This document shows, piece after piece, positions 1 to 6,821 of a stretch of DNA of 8,612 nucleotides (positions are counted from its first letter, which is position 1; every line of letters starts with the position of its first letter). Under the pieces are notes generated by a model that ran no database searches, had not been told where the DNA came from, and saw nothing but the letters and a program-made list of their open reading frames with translations. This DNA comes from Actinomycetes bacterium. Lineage in GTDB: Bacteria > Actinomycetota > Acidimicrobiia > Acidimicrobiales > RAAP-2. Made by a program: the position numbers and the translations under genes. The stretch covers positions 1-8,612 of the forward strand of contig JAJYMD010000480.1 of assembly GCA_021787255.1 (NCBI GenBank), given 5' to 3'.

Positions 1-57
1 TCTCTCTTCCTGGGCGCCTTCGATCACGAGCCGACCGTCCTCCTCGTCTCGTCGCAC
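1..57 (-). CDS. possible 5' end of the next operon gene, candidate prepilin (partial)
   Basis: An open minus-strand frame runs off the left edge from a GTG at 57 or from an in-frame GTG at 27. GAGGAGG at 39-45 lies 11 bases before the GTG at 27, a slightly long but usable spacing. From 27 the peptide reads M(V)IEGAQEER before the window ends. A short hydrophilic leader directly after pilC would suit a prepilin, whose next residues would be a GF[TS]LIE-type cleavage site, but that site lies outside the window. It could equally be any other gene, or noncoding sequence. Confidence 0.35.
   Translation of the reverse strand, partial: MRRDEEDGRLVIEGAQEER
39..45 (-). promoter_or_regulatory. candidate ribosome binding site for the gene at the left edge
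   Basis: GAGGAGG on the minus strand is the best Shine-Dalgarno match in the 88-base stretch after pilC. It sits 11 bases before a GTG at 27. No hairpin with a T-run that would act as a terminator is seen in this stretch, so transcription may continue past pilC. Confidence 0.35.
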
Positions 58-88
58 GGGTCTCGGCGTCCTAGTCGGCAGTTCGTGC

Positions 89-1306
89 TCAGTTGATGAT
101 CTTCGCCAGGTCGAACACCGGCAGGTACAAGATGATGATGATGAAGCCCAGGAAGGCGCCCAGGGCGAGCGACATGAGCGGCTCCATCGTCGAGCGCAGG
201 GTCTTTCGGATGGACTGGAGCTTCGACGAGGTGAGCTGGCGGTAGTTCTCGAGCTGGCCCGGGAGGTCCCCCGAGGTCTGGGCGACCTCGACGACCGCGA
301 GCATGTCGTCGGGGAAGACCCCGGTGCGCGCGAGCGCCGCGTGCAGCTCTGCCCCGCTCGAGGCGAGGTCCTCGTGGACCTTCACGAGCGCCTTGGAGAA
401 GACGGCGTTGGGGGTCACCCGTGACGCCACCTCGACCGCCTCGGCGACGCCGACGCCGACCTTGGAGAGGACCGACAGGACGTCGGCGACCGAGGACAAG
501 GAGTCCATCGTCCACAGTTCCTTCAAGTAGGGGAACGAGAGCTTCGCCCTGTCCAAGAGTGCCTTGGTCCAGGGCGTCCTGCGCACCTGGCGCACCACGA
601 GCACGAGCGCCACGGCGGCGAGGGGGATGAGGTAGGCGTGGTGCACGACGGTGCTCGACACCGCGACGAAGACGCCGGTGATGCCAGGAAGCTGTGAGCC
701 GAACTGCTTGTAGATCGACACGAATTTCGGGACGATCTCGAAGATGATCACGAGGAGCACCACGATCGCGATCGAGAGCACGACGGCCGGGTACATGAGC
801 GTCGAACGCACCTCTCGGCGCGCTTCGGCACGGCGCGCCGAGAGGTCGGCGAGCCGCTCGAAGGAGGCCTCGAGCGCCCCGGCCTTCTCACCGGACTCGA
901 CGATCGCCGGGACGACCTGGCTGAAGGCCGACCGCACCTCGCCGAACGCCTCGGACACCGACGCGCCGTCGACGATGCGCCGTTCGATCTGGTGGAGCAC
1001 CTTGCCGCTCGTCTTTCCCCGCCGCTGCTTGGCGACGACGTTGAGCGCGCGGGCGAAGGGCACGCCGGCCCTCGACAACGAGGACATCTGGGAGAAGATC
1101 GCCGCCTCCTCGTCCAAGGAGATGCGGTGGCGGATCTTCGACTCGACCGCCTCGCGCAGGTTCTCTGCGCGCGAGGACCTCGTGTCGATGAGCACGTAAC
1201 CGTCGCCGAGCGACGCCGCGACGTCGTGCGGCGAGTCGGCCTCGAGACGCCCGCGCACCTCCTTTGCGCGCGTCGAGTCCCATGCCCGGTAGGTGTAGAC
1301 CGTCAC
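89..1306 (-). CDS. pilC: PilC/GspF-family inner-membrane platform protein, 405 aa
   Basis: This is the polytopic platform on which PilB acts to insert pilins into the filament. The start of the mature frame is the GTG at 1306 (GTGA overlap with the pilB stop, GAGAGGG 7 bases upstream); the frame continues further upstream only as a shadow of pilB. The N-terminal MTVYTYRAWD and the GRLEADSPHDVAASL segment are typical of this family. Two T2SSF domains follow: about 66-190 (QMSSLSRAGVPFARAL, IVESGEKAGALEASFERLA) and about 270-393 (LSVLSKVGVGVAEAVEVAS, VVEVAQTSGDLPGQLENY). TM helices lie at about 172-193, 220-238 and 375-397. Length is normal and the protein looks intact. Two T2SSF domains in one chain separate it from the TadB/TadC pair of Tad pili. 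Confidence 0.96.
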   Translation of the reverse strand: MTVYTYRAWDSTRAKEVRGRLEADSPHDVAASLGDGYVLIDTRSSRAENLREAVESKIRHRISLDEEAAIFSQMSSLSRAGVPFARALNVVAKQRRGKTSGKVLHQIERRIVDGASVSEAFGEVRSAFSQVVPAIVESGEKAGALEASFERLADLSARRAEARREVRSTLMYPAVVLSIAIVVLLVIIFEIVPKFVSIYKQFGSQLPGITGVFVAVSSTVVHHAYLIPLAAVALVLVVRQVRRTPWTKALLDRAKLSFPYLKELWTMDSLSSVADVLSVLSKVGVGVAEAVEVASRVTPNAVFSKALVKVHEDLASSGAELHAALARTGVFPDDMLAVVEVAQTSGDLPGQLENYRQLTSSKLQSIRKTLRSTMEPLMSLALGAFLGFIIIILYLPVFDLAKIIN

Positions 1307-3060
1307 GCCGCTGCCCTCTCGACCGGGGGCTCGGGGCGGCCGAGCACGCGGATCGCCTCTTGGATGGAGGTCGCGCCCTCCTCGACCAGGTCGGCGGCGG
1401 ACTGCCAGAGGGTCCGCATCCCCGCACCGACCGTGAGCCGCCGCAGCTCGCCCTCCGAGACGCGCGCGGCGATCGCGTCGCCGATCGGCCCCGCCACCTC
1501 GAACACCTCCCCCACCGCGAGGCGCCCGGCATAGCCGACGCCGCCGCAGCGCGCGCACGAGCGCGCGCCGGGGGAAAAGGCCTGGTGCAGCGAGATGCCG
1601 CCGTAGGCGAGCAACGCGGCCTCCTCGCTGCGCTCGAGGTCGAAGGGCGCGACAGGCACGCGGCAGCTCGGGCACAGGCGGCGGACGAGGCGCTGGTTGA
1701 GCACCCCGCGCAGACAGCCCGAGAGGCTGCCGGGCATCGCCCCCATCTCGACCAGGCGCCCGATGACCGAGGTCGCCGAGTAGGCGTGGACGGTCGCGAG
1801 CACGAGGTGGCCGGTCAAGGATGCGTCGACCGCGACCTTCGTCGTCTCTGGGTCGCGGATCTCCCCGACCAAGATCACGTCGGCGTCGGCCCGGAGCACG
1901 TGGCGCAGCGCTTCTGCGAAGTCGAGCCCGACCAGCGGGTTGACCGGCACCTGGGTGACCGACGGGATCCGGTACTCGACGGGGTCCTCGACCGAGACCA
2001 GCTTTCGCCACCTCTCCTCGCCGCCGGCGAGCTCGGCGATCGTCGCGTACAAGGTCGACGTCTTGCCAGCCCCCGTCGGCCCCGAGACGACCACCATCCC
2101 CCAGGCCGAACCCCACAGACGGGCGTACACCTCACGGGCGTGCCCTGACAGGCCGAGCGCGTCCAGGCGCAGCACCTCGCTCGCCGGATCGAGGATGCGC
2201 ACGACCGCGGACTCGAGCCCCCACGTCGTCGGCATCGTGACCACCCGCAGGTCGTAGGTCCGCCCCTGGAGCGCCATGGTGGTGCGGCCGTCGGCCGCCC
2301 GAAGGTGGTCCGCGATGTTCATGCCCGAGAGCGCCTTCAGCCTCGAGAGCACGGCCGGGGCGATCCTGAGCGGATAGCTGCGCAGTGTGCGCAGCACCCC
2401 GTCGACGCGCAGGCGCACCTCGAAGAGCGACGCAGAGGGCTCGAAGTGGACGTCGGACGCGCCGGCGCCGATCGCTTCTTCGAAGGTCCGCACGAGCAGT
2501 TGGTTGACGAAGCCGCTGAGCGCCTCCTCCCCCGCCTCGAGCTCGATGACCTCCTCTTTCGTCGCGTCCGCGACGGCCGAGGCATCCGCCTCGCGCCGCA
2601 ACACGCGCTCCCAGCGCCTGAGCGCGGCGTCCACCACCAGTGGGTCCTCCGCCAGCTCGAGGCGCACGGCCGCTCCCGCAGAGGTGAACCGGAGCCGGTC
2701 GATCACCTCGATGCGAGGCGGAGACGCGACAGCGAGCACGACGGCCCCGTCCTCGCGGCGCAACGGCACCGCCCGGGCAGCGACGAGCGCGTCGAACGAC
2801 ACGTCGGCGAACGCCGCGAAGTCGATGTCCTCGGCGCTGAAGGACGCGACCGGCCTTCTCGCCGCCACCCACGCCGCCCTGCGCAGCGCCTCGACGTCCT
2901 CTCCAGCCGCGTGCAGGTGTCGCAGCATCGACGCTCCGGTTGCCCCGACGCCCGCCTGGAGCCCCTGGAACCCGCCACGCCAACTGAGGGCGCCGTTGTC
3001 GAAAGCGAGACGCAGCCCGTCTGCGACGAGGTCGCTCCCGGTGGCGCCCTGGGCGCTCAC
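1303..3060 (-). CDS. pilB: PilB/GspE-family pilus assembly ATPase, 585 aa
   Basis: This cytoplasmic hexameric ATPase would power extension of the pilus through PilC. An N-terminal MshEN/GspE_N-like region lies at about 45-152 (VPLRREDGAVVLAVASPP near 98-115). After a linker comes the second N-terminal domain, with SDVHFEPS at 202-209 and RLRVDGVLR at 216-224. The catalytic part has Walker A GPTGAGKTS (327-335), the Asp box VSVEDPVEY (355-363), the Walker B region VILVGEIRDPETT (395-407), and the His box TGHLVLATVHAYSA (416-429). A four-cysteine zinc site is intact (Cys463/Cys466 and Cys502/Cys505). No catalytic residue appears lost. The zinc site and N-terminal domain mark an extension ATPase rather than PilT. 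Length is usual for PilB. The GTG start overlaps the pilO stop (GTGA), and its stop overlaps pilC in the same way. Confidence 0.97.
   Translation of the reverse strand: MSAQGATGSDLVADGLRLAFDNGALSWRGGFQGLQAGVGATGASMLRHLHAAGEDVEALRRAAWVAARRPVASFSAEDIDFAAFADVSFDALVAARAVPLRREDGAVVLAVASPPRIEVIDRLRFTSAGAAVRLELAEDPLVVDAALRRWERVLRREADASAVADATKEEVIELEAGEEALSGFVNQLLVRTFEEAIGAGASDVHFEPSASLFEVRLRVDGVLRTLRSYPLRIAPAVLSRLKALSGMNIADHLRAADGRTTMALQGRTYDLRVVTMPTTWGLESAVVRILDPASEVLRLDALGLSGHAREVYARLWGSAWGMVVVSGPTGAGKTSTLYATIAELAGGEERWRKLVSVEDPVEYRIPSVTQVPVNPLVGLDFAEALRHVLRADADVILVGEIRDPETTKVAVDASLTGHLVLATVHAYSATSVIGRLVEMGAMPGSLSGCLRGVLNQRLVRRLCPSCRVPVAPFDLERSEEAALLAYGGISLHQAFSPGARSCARCGGVGYAGRLAVGEVFEVAGPIGDAIAARVSEGELRRLTVGAGMRTLWQSAADLVEEGATSIQEAIRVLGRPEPPVERAAA
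1314..1320 (-). promoter_or_regulatory. ribosome binding site for pilC
   Basis: GAGAGGG on the minus strand lies 7 bases before the GTG at 1306, within the end of pilB. It supports the GTG that overlaps the pilB stop as the pilC start. Confidence 0.65.
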
Positions 3061-3704
3061 TGGGCACCGCCTGGGGAAGAGGAGGTCGGCACGGGAGCCC
3101 CGGCGCCTTCCAAGTAGAAGGCATCCGCCTCGACCGACAGGTCGTAGAGCCCGCCTTGGCCCTGGGCCTGGGTGAGCGACAGCCCCCCCACCACCACGAG
3201 GCGGTTGCCGCCTGCGAGCGAGGTCACGAACCGCTCCAGCCCGCTCGTGTCCCCCTCAACCGAGATCTCGAGCGTGATCGTCCCCACCCGGCCGGCGTCC
3301 GCCCCTGCCCAACTGGTCGGAGCGTTCCCCGAGCTCGACACCGAGGCACCCGACGCACTCGGCGCGCCGAGAGCGCTCGACACCGACACGAGCGTGACCC
3401 CCGCCAAGTGCGCTGCCTGCTCGACGAATCCCACCGCGCCGGGACCCTTGGGCTGGGGTGGGAGCGCACGCTCCGCGCGTCGAGCCTCGGCCTCCAACGA
3501 CGCGCGCTCCACCTTCGCCGCCGAGCCGGCCCGGATCGTCGCTTGGAGCGCCGAGCGCTCGGCGGTGAGCGCAGCCGCCTCGTGGAGCTGGCTCGACATG
3601 TGCTCCAAGACGAGGCGCTCGGGCACGGCGACGAAGACGACCACGCACCCGGCAATGACGAGCGCCCGCCTACGCCGAGAGCGGGTCCAGGATGGGGCGC
3701 TCAT
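3057..3704 (-). CDS. pilO: PilO-like pilus assembly protein, 215 aa
   Basis: PilO pairs with PilN in the inner membrane and forms the extracytoplasmic alignment ring of type IV pilus machines. Here a basic N-terminus (RSRRRRA at 8-14) precedes one TM helix at about 14-30. Next comes a charged, heptad-like coiled-coil stretch at about 35-82 ending in ALPPQPKGPGAVGFVEQAA; the LP followed by a helix and AGV is typical of PilO. A beta-rich ferredoxin-like domain (about 100-198) follows, with ITLEISVEGDTSGLERFV at 143-160. A Ser/Ala/Gly-rich insert at about 112-137 and a Pro/Ser tail (202-215) are low-complexity. The start is the ATG overlapping the PilMN stop (ATGA), and the stop overlaps the pilB GTG (GTGA). 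The frame is open far upstream, but that part is a shadow of pilMN. The assignment rests on topology and on its place between PilN and PilB more than on strong residue identity. Confidence 0.85.
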   Translation of the reverse strand: MSAPSWTRSRRRRALVIAGCVVVFVAVPERLVLEHMSSQLHEAAALTAERSALQATIRAGSAAKVERASLEAEARRAERALPPQPKGPGAVGFVEQAAHLAGVTLVSVSSALGAPSASGASVSSSGNAPTSWAGADAGRVGTITLEISVEGDTSGLERFVTSLAGGNRLVVVGGLSLTQAQGQGGLYDLSVEADAFYLEGAGAPVPTSSSPGGAQ

Positions 3705-5203
3705 GTCGTCGACGCCCCGATCGTGAGGGAGAACTCGATGACGGTTGTCGACTCGGAGAGCGACGTCACGACCGCTTGGCCGAGGCCGGCCTTCTCGAGC
3801 GCGTCCGCCCAGCGCACCGGCAGCGATGTCGCTTTGGGCGGTGCGGTCGCGTTCATGACGATGGCCACCGAGGTGGCGTTGGGCGACATCGAGATGTCCG
3901 TGATCGTCGTTCCCGGCGGTGCGCTCGACAGCAGTTCGTCGAGCACCTGGGACCACTTGGGGGAGGACGCGCGTGCCGCTTCGAGCATCGCTGCTCGCCG
4001 CTCGACGTAGTGATGCAGTGCGACGTAGGGCGACACCGCGGCGGCCTGCACCTGGTCCTGGGTCAACGAGGCGCGCGCGCTCGAGACCGTGAGCGACGAG
4101 GCGACGAGCGGCGCCCCGAGCGCGACCGCTCCGGCGAGCGTGACGAGCCCGGCGCCACGCCAGTGGGCCCTGGCGCGCGACCACAGTGGCCCCGGGGACG
4201 CTTCTGCCCCCGGCCCGAGCGCCCGTACGACGGAGCCCTCGGGGTCGGCGGCGAGCGCGGCGACCCCGAGGCCGTGGACCCACGGCGAGCTGGTCGGTCC
4301 AGTGCCAGAGGTGATCTCGAGGCCGATCGGCCGCCGGGAGAGCCCGACCCCCCTCGATGCCGCCTCGCGGCTCAGCCATGGCCAGGCGCTCTCGACCCCG
4401 TCCCCGACGACCGCCCATGCGGCCACGGAGCGCCCGAGATCGGCCTGCCAGAAGCGCCCGGTCTCCGCCAGCTCGCCCACGAGCGAGCCGATCCACTGCT
4501 CGAGCGCGGCGACGTCGCGCTCGGAGCCACGCCCGGCCGCCACGTCCCCGAGCGAGATGCCCGGCTCGAACGAGCGCGACGCCAGGACGTCGATCCCTGC
4601 GGTGCGCAGCACGCGCGCCTTGACGGGGGCGCCTGTCACGACCACGAGCGCCTGGCAGGCGGACCTGCCGACGTAGAGCCACAGCCCGTCGGGGACGACG
4701 AGGGCGGGAACCGTGAGGCGCGCGAACCGCTCGAGCGCCTTGAGCCCGCCGCCACCGAGCAGGTCGTCTGGGATCGCAGCGACGAGGAGCCTCGCTGCGC
4801 CCCCCGAGGCGACTGGGCGGGGGCTGAAGAGGACCGCGCTCGTCGCTGGGTCGGTCCCTCGGTCCTTCACCGCCCGGAGCACCTGGGCTTGGAGCACGTG
4901 GACCGGAGCGTCGCGCACCTCGACTTCCTGGTAAACGGTGCGCGGGTCGTTCACCACCACGAGGAACGGCCTCTTCGGCTTGGCGCGCCGCGCCCACTTG
5001 CGCAGCGCCTCTTTGGCGTCGGTAGCCTCCACGCGCTCCAGGCGCACGCGCTCTGCGTCGCCGAGCTCGAACGCATGGAGGCATCCGCCGTCGAGGAGGC
5101 AGACGACCCGCGACCCCTCGCGTCGCGCCTCTCGGCGCTTCAGCTGTGCGCGCAGCGTGCGACGGCGCTCGGCCGGCGGAGCTTCGGCGTCGGGAATGGC
5201 CAC
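3701..5203 (-). CDS. pilMN: PilM-PilN fusion (GspL-like pilus assembly platform protein), 500 aa
   Basis: This is predicted to be an inner-membrane scaffold linking the cytoplasmic ATPase to PilO and the filament. Residues 31-340 resemble a divergent PilM/GspL actin-like cytoplasmic domain (VVVNDPRTVYQEVEV near 82-96, VAAIPDDLL near 141-149, and a second lobe around 220-315). One TM helix lies at about 350-370. Residues 371-500 match the PilN pattern: a helical stretch after the membrane, then PKWSQVLDELLSSAPPGTTI at 415-434, followed by beta-rich ferredoxin-like sequence. In most type IVa pili these are two genes, pilM and pilN; GspL of type II secretion has this fused order. I see neither the INLLP-type peptide that separate PilN proteins use to bind PilM nor the usual N-terminal IDIGS-type nucleotide-binding motif, so ATP binding is doubtful. 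The start is a GTG 34 bases after the previous stop, the only start before an in-frame TAG; no good ribosome site is visible. Its stop overlaps pilO as ATGA. Confidence 0.87.
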   Translation of the reverse strand: MAIPDAEAPPAERRRTLRAQLKRREARREGSRVVCLLDGGCLHAFELGDAERVRLERVEATDAKEALRKWARRAKPKRPFLVVVNDPRTVYQEVEVRDAPVHVLQAQVLRAVKDRGTDPATSAVLFSPRPVASGGAARLLVAAIPDDLLGGGGLKALERFARLTVPALVVPDGLWLYVGRSACQALVVVTGAPVKARVLRTAGIDVLASRSFEPGISLGDVAAGRGSERDVAALEQWIGSLVGELAETGRFWQADLGRSVAAWAVVGDGVESAWPWLSREAASRGVGLSRRPIGLEITSGTGPTSSPWVHGLGVAALAADPEGSVVRALGPGAEASPGPLWSRARAHWRGAGLVTLAGAVALGAPLVASSLTVSSARASLTQDQVQAAAVSPYVALHHYVERRAAMLEAARASSPKWSQVLDELLSSAPPGTTITDISMSPNATSVAIVMNATAPPKATSLPVRWADALEKAGLGQAVVTSLSESTTVIEFSLTIGASTT

Positions 5204-5237
5204 GACCGCGTTGTCGTCTGCTGCGCCTCGCTACAGC

Positions 5238-5738
5238 TCACGGCGACGCCGCGACGTGCGCCTCGGCGTGCTGGAGCGCGTCGAGCACGCCCTCTATGGA
5301 CGCCGGGACGCCGGGGTCGCCCCAGACGAGCGCCGCCACCCATCCGTAGGGCCGTGCCCAGAGCACCCCGTAGACGTGACGCGTGCCGATCGCGCCGGTG
5401 ACGCGGCTGGCGGCGGTCACCCCGAGCCCGTGGGCGAGCACCGGAAGGCCCGGTCCGTCGAAGGCGACCACTTGGAGGCCGTTTCGGGCGCACCACTCCT
5501 CGGCCGCTCCCGAGAAGGCCACCACCGGCACCAAGGCGCTCGGCACCTTGGCCCCCAGCGCGCACGGCGCGAGGCCCATGACCCCGCCGAGCGCGCCTGG
5601 CGCAGGCAGGTCCGCCCACGACGGGTACGGCTCTGCCGAGCGCCTCGGCCCCGCTCCGCCGAGCCAGGCCACGAGGAGCCCGATGGCGGCGACGGCCACG
5701 AACAGCACGAACGCCACCCGCCCCCGACGCGCCGTCAC
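5238..5738 (-). CDS. single-pass exported protein of unknown function, 166 aa
   Basis: The family is not recognised. The start is a GTG whose last two bases begin the TGA of the sigma gene (GTGA), with TGGAG five bases upstream. The same frame runs on upstream as an Arg-rich shadow of the sigma gene, so this start is easily missed. A very short basic N-terminus (MTARRGR) precedes one hydrophobic helix at about 8-27. The remaining ~135 residues should lie outside: a Pro-rich linker (30-50), then a compact Gly/Ala/Val domain with Cys59 and Cys83 as a possible disulfide and several Trp residues (41, 82, 128, 133, 139). Only about seven residues face the cytoplasm, so it is a poor candidate for a classical anti-sigma factor that binds sigma through an N-terminal cytoplasmic domain. 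Tight coupling to the sigma gene still suggests a shared role. An accessory pilus or envelope protein is the simplest reading. Confidence 0.82.
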   Translation of the reverse strand: MTARRGRVAFVLFVAVAAIGLLVAWLGGAGPRRSAEPYPSWADLPAPGALGGVMGLAPCALGAKVPSALVPVVAFSGAAEEWCARNGLQVVAFDGPGLPVLAHGLGVTAASRVTGAIGTRHVYGVLWARPYGWVAALVWGDPGVPASIEGVLDALQHAEAHVAASP

Positions 5739-6745
5739 GGCGTCTCCAGTGCCGCGGCCATCTGGATCACGTCGGGGACCTGGCGCAGGAGCGTGAGCGC
5801 GTGCTCGAGCATCTCGTTCACTTCGGCGACGCTCTTCTTGTGGGAGCGGGCGATCTCCTCGACCGATTCGGGCGGGCGGCCGCCCAGCCCGAAGCGACGG
5901 GTGAGCAGCTCGAGGGCGAACTTCGTGTGGGGGTTCGTCCCGATCCGCTCGAACATCTCGGCGATCTGATGCCTGCGCTCGTCGGACTCGATCCTCGCTG
6001 CGGCAGCGTCCTCGGCGCTCACACCGTCGCTGACCGCGTCGGCGAGCGTCACATCGTCCTCGTCGCCGTGCCAGGGCCGGTCGAGGCTCTCTGCGCCCTG
6101 GGCGCGCGCGAGCACCGCGCGCACCCGTTCGGGGGTGAGCATGATCCCACGCTCGACGACCCGGTTGCGCCCCCGCTCGAGCGCCTCGTCGTACTCGACC
6201 TCTTCTCCGTACTGGGCCTCGTAAGCCCCGGCGGCCATCGCAGCGAATCGCAGCGTCATCGCATGGTTCCACGCCTCTGCGAGCTGCTCGGCAGTCGGCG
6301 TCGACCCCGTCTCGAGCTCGATCGCCGCGATGAGGCGCCGGAGCCCGACGGCGAGCTCCCCGCCGTAGGAGCCCGAGACGATCGGAGCGTCGCGATAGAG
6401 CCGCAGCACGTACTCCTTCACGTGGAACGCCACGAACGTCGACAGCCGGAACCCCTTGTCCGGGTCGAAGTGCCGCAACCCGATCAAGAAGCCGAGCGTC
6501 GCCGCCTGCAGGACGTCGTCGCGCTCGACGCGCACGCCAGGCACGCGACGAGAGATCTTGGTGGCGAGGCTGACGATGAGCGCCATGTTCTCCCTGACGA
6601 GCGCCGCCTCGGCGTAGCGCGCCGCTCGCACCGCCCCTTCGAGCGTCCTCGCCGTCTTGGGATCGAGCGCCGTCCCGCTCTTCGAGCGCTCCTCGAGCTC
6701 CTTTTGCGCAGCCACGCCATGGCGAACCTGGCGGCACAGCACCAT
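5735..6745 (-). CDS. RNA polymerase sigma factor, sigma-70 family, divergent
   Basis: This is predicted to direct RNA polymerase to a specific promoter set. Numbered from the ATG at 6745 (336 aa), the sigma layout is complete except for region 1.1. A region 1.2/2.1-like helix at about 40-65 includes ALVRENMALIVSLA. Region 2.2-2.4 at about 75-120 has a LRHFDPDKGFRLSTF core. Region 3 lies at about 128-160. A sigma-finger-like segment with SLDRPW and TLADAVSDG lies at about 220-241. Region 4 at about 272-322 includes RFGLGGRPPESVEEIA. The aromatic pair of region 2.3 and the basic recognition helix of region 4.2 both differ from housekeeping sigmas. ECF sigmas lack region 3, so this is not an ECF factor. 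The start is uncertain: ATG at 6745 has weak ribosome-binding signal, GTG at 6775 is in frame, and a further ATG at 6895 would overlap the previous gene by 74 bases. Its stop overlaps the next gene's GTG. Its place in a pilus operon suggests it controls pilus or competence-type genes (inference). Confidence 0.92.
   Translation of the reverse strand: MVLCRQVRHGVAAQKELEERSKSGTALDPKTARTLEGAVRAARYAEAALVRENMALIVSLATKISRRVPGVRVERDDVLQAATLGFLIGLRHFDPDKGFRLSTFVAFHVKEYVLRLYRDAPIVSGSYGGELAVGLRRLIAAIELETGSTPTAEQLAEAWNHAMTLRFAAMAAGAYEAQYGEEVEYDEALERGRNRVVERGIMLTPERVRAVLARAQGAESLDRPWHGDEDDVTLADAVSDGVSAEDAAAARIESDERRHQIAEMFERIGTNPHTKFALELLTRRFGLGGRPPESVEEIARSHKKSVAEVNEMLEHALTLLRQVPDVIQMAAALETP
5744..5748 (-). 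promoter_or_regulatory. ribosome binding site for the 166-residue gene
   Basis: TGGAG on the minus strand lies 5 bases upstream of the GTG at 5738, inside the end of the sigma gene. It supports that GTG as the start and therefore the GTGA overlap between the sigma stop and this gene. Confidence 0.6.
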
Positions 6746-6821
6746 CGTGTGCTCGTACGACGGAGCAGGGGACACGCCTTTGGTGTCGGCAGCAGCGCTG
6801 CGCGCCAGCGGCCCGGCGCCT

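Noticed and set aside
131..142. Four tandem GAT units (Ile codons on the minus strand) near the end of pilC
   Set aside because: The run encodes part of the last membrane helix, is only four units long, and changes in number would stay in frame. It is unlikely to be a phase-variation tract.
1303..3060. Possibility that the ATPase is a retraction motor (PilT) or a Tad CpaF
   Set aside because: It has the long N-terminal region and the four-cysteine zinc site of PilB/GspE, and its partner PilC has two T2SSF domains in one chain. PilT is much shorter, and Tad systems use split TadB/TadC.
5204..5237. Possible regulatory element in the 34-base gap before pilMN
   Set aside because: No Shine-Dalgarno match at usable spacing, inverted repeat or promoter-like sequence was seen.
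3692..5401. A long plus-strand open frame (569 codons) opposite pilMN
   Set aside because: The translation is Arg/Gly/Asp/His-rich with no domain, and it is antisense to a well-supported gene. Long antisense frames are expected at this GC content. The same applies to the plus-strand frames at 1264-2148, 2305-3117, 5801-6838 and elsewhere.
5238..5738. Classical anti-sigma factor assignment for the 166-residue protein
   Set aside because: It is coupled to the sigma gene, but only about seven residues precede the membrane helix, which leaves no cytoplasmic sigma-binding domain.
6746..6821. Possible promoter or terminator in the gap before the sigma gene
   Set aside because: It contains only short GC palindromes (such as GCAGCGCTGC) with no T-run and no convincing -35/-10 pair, so nothing can be called.
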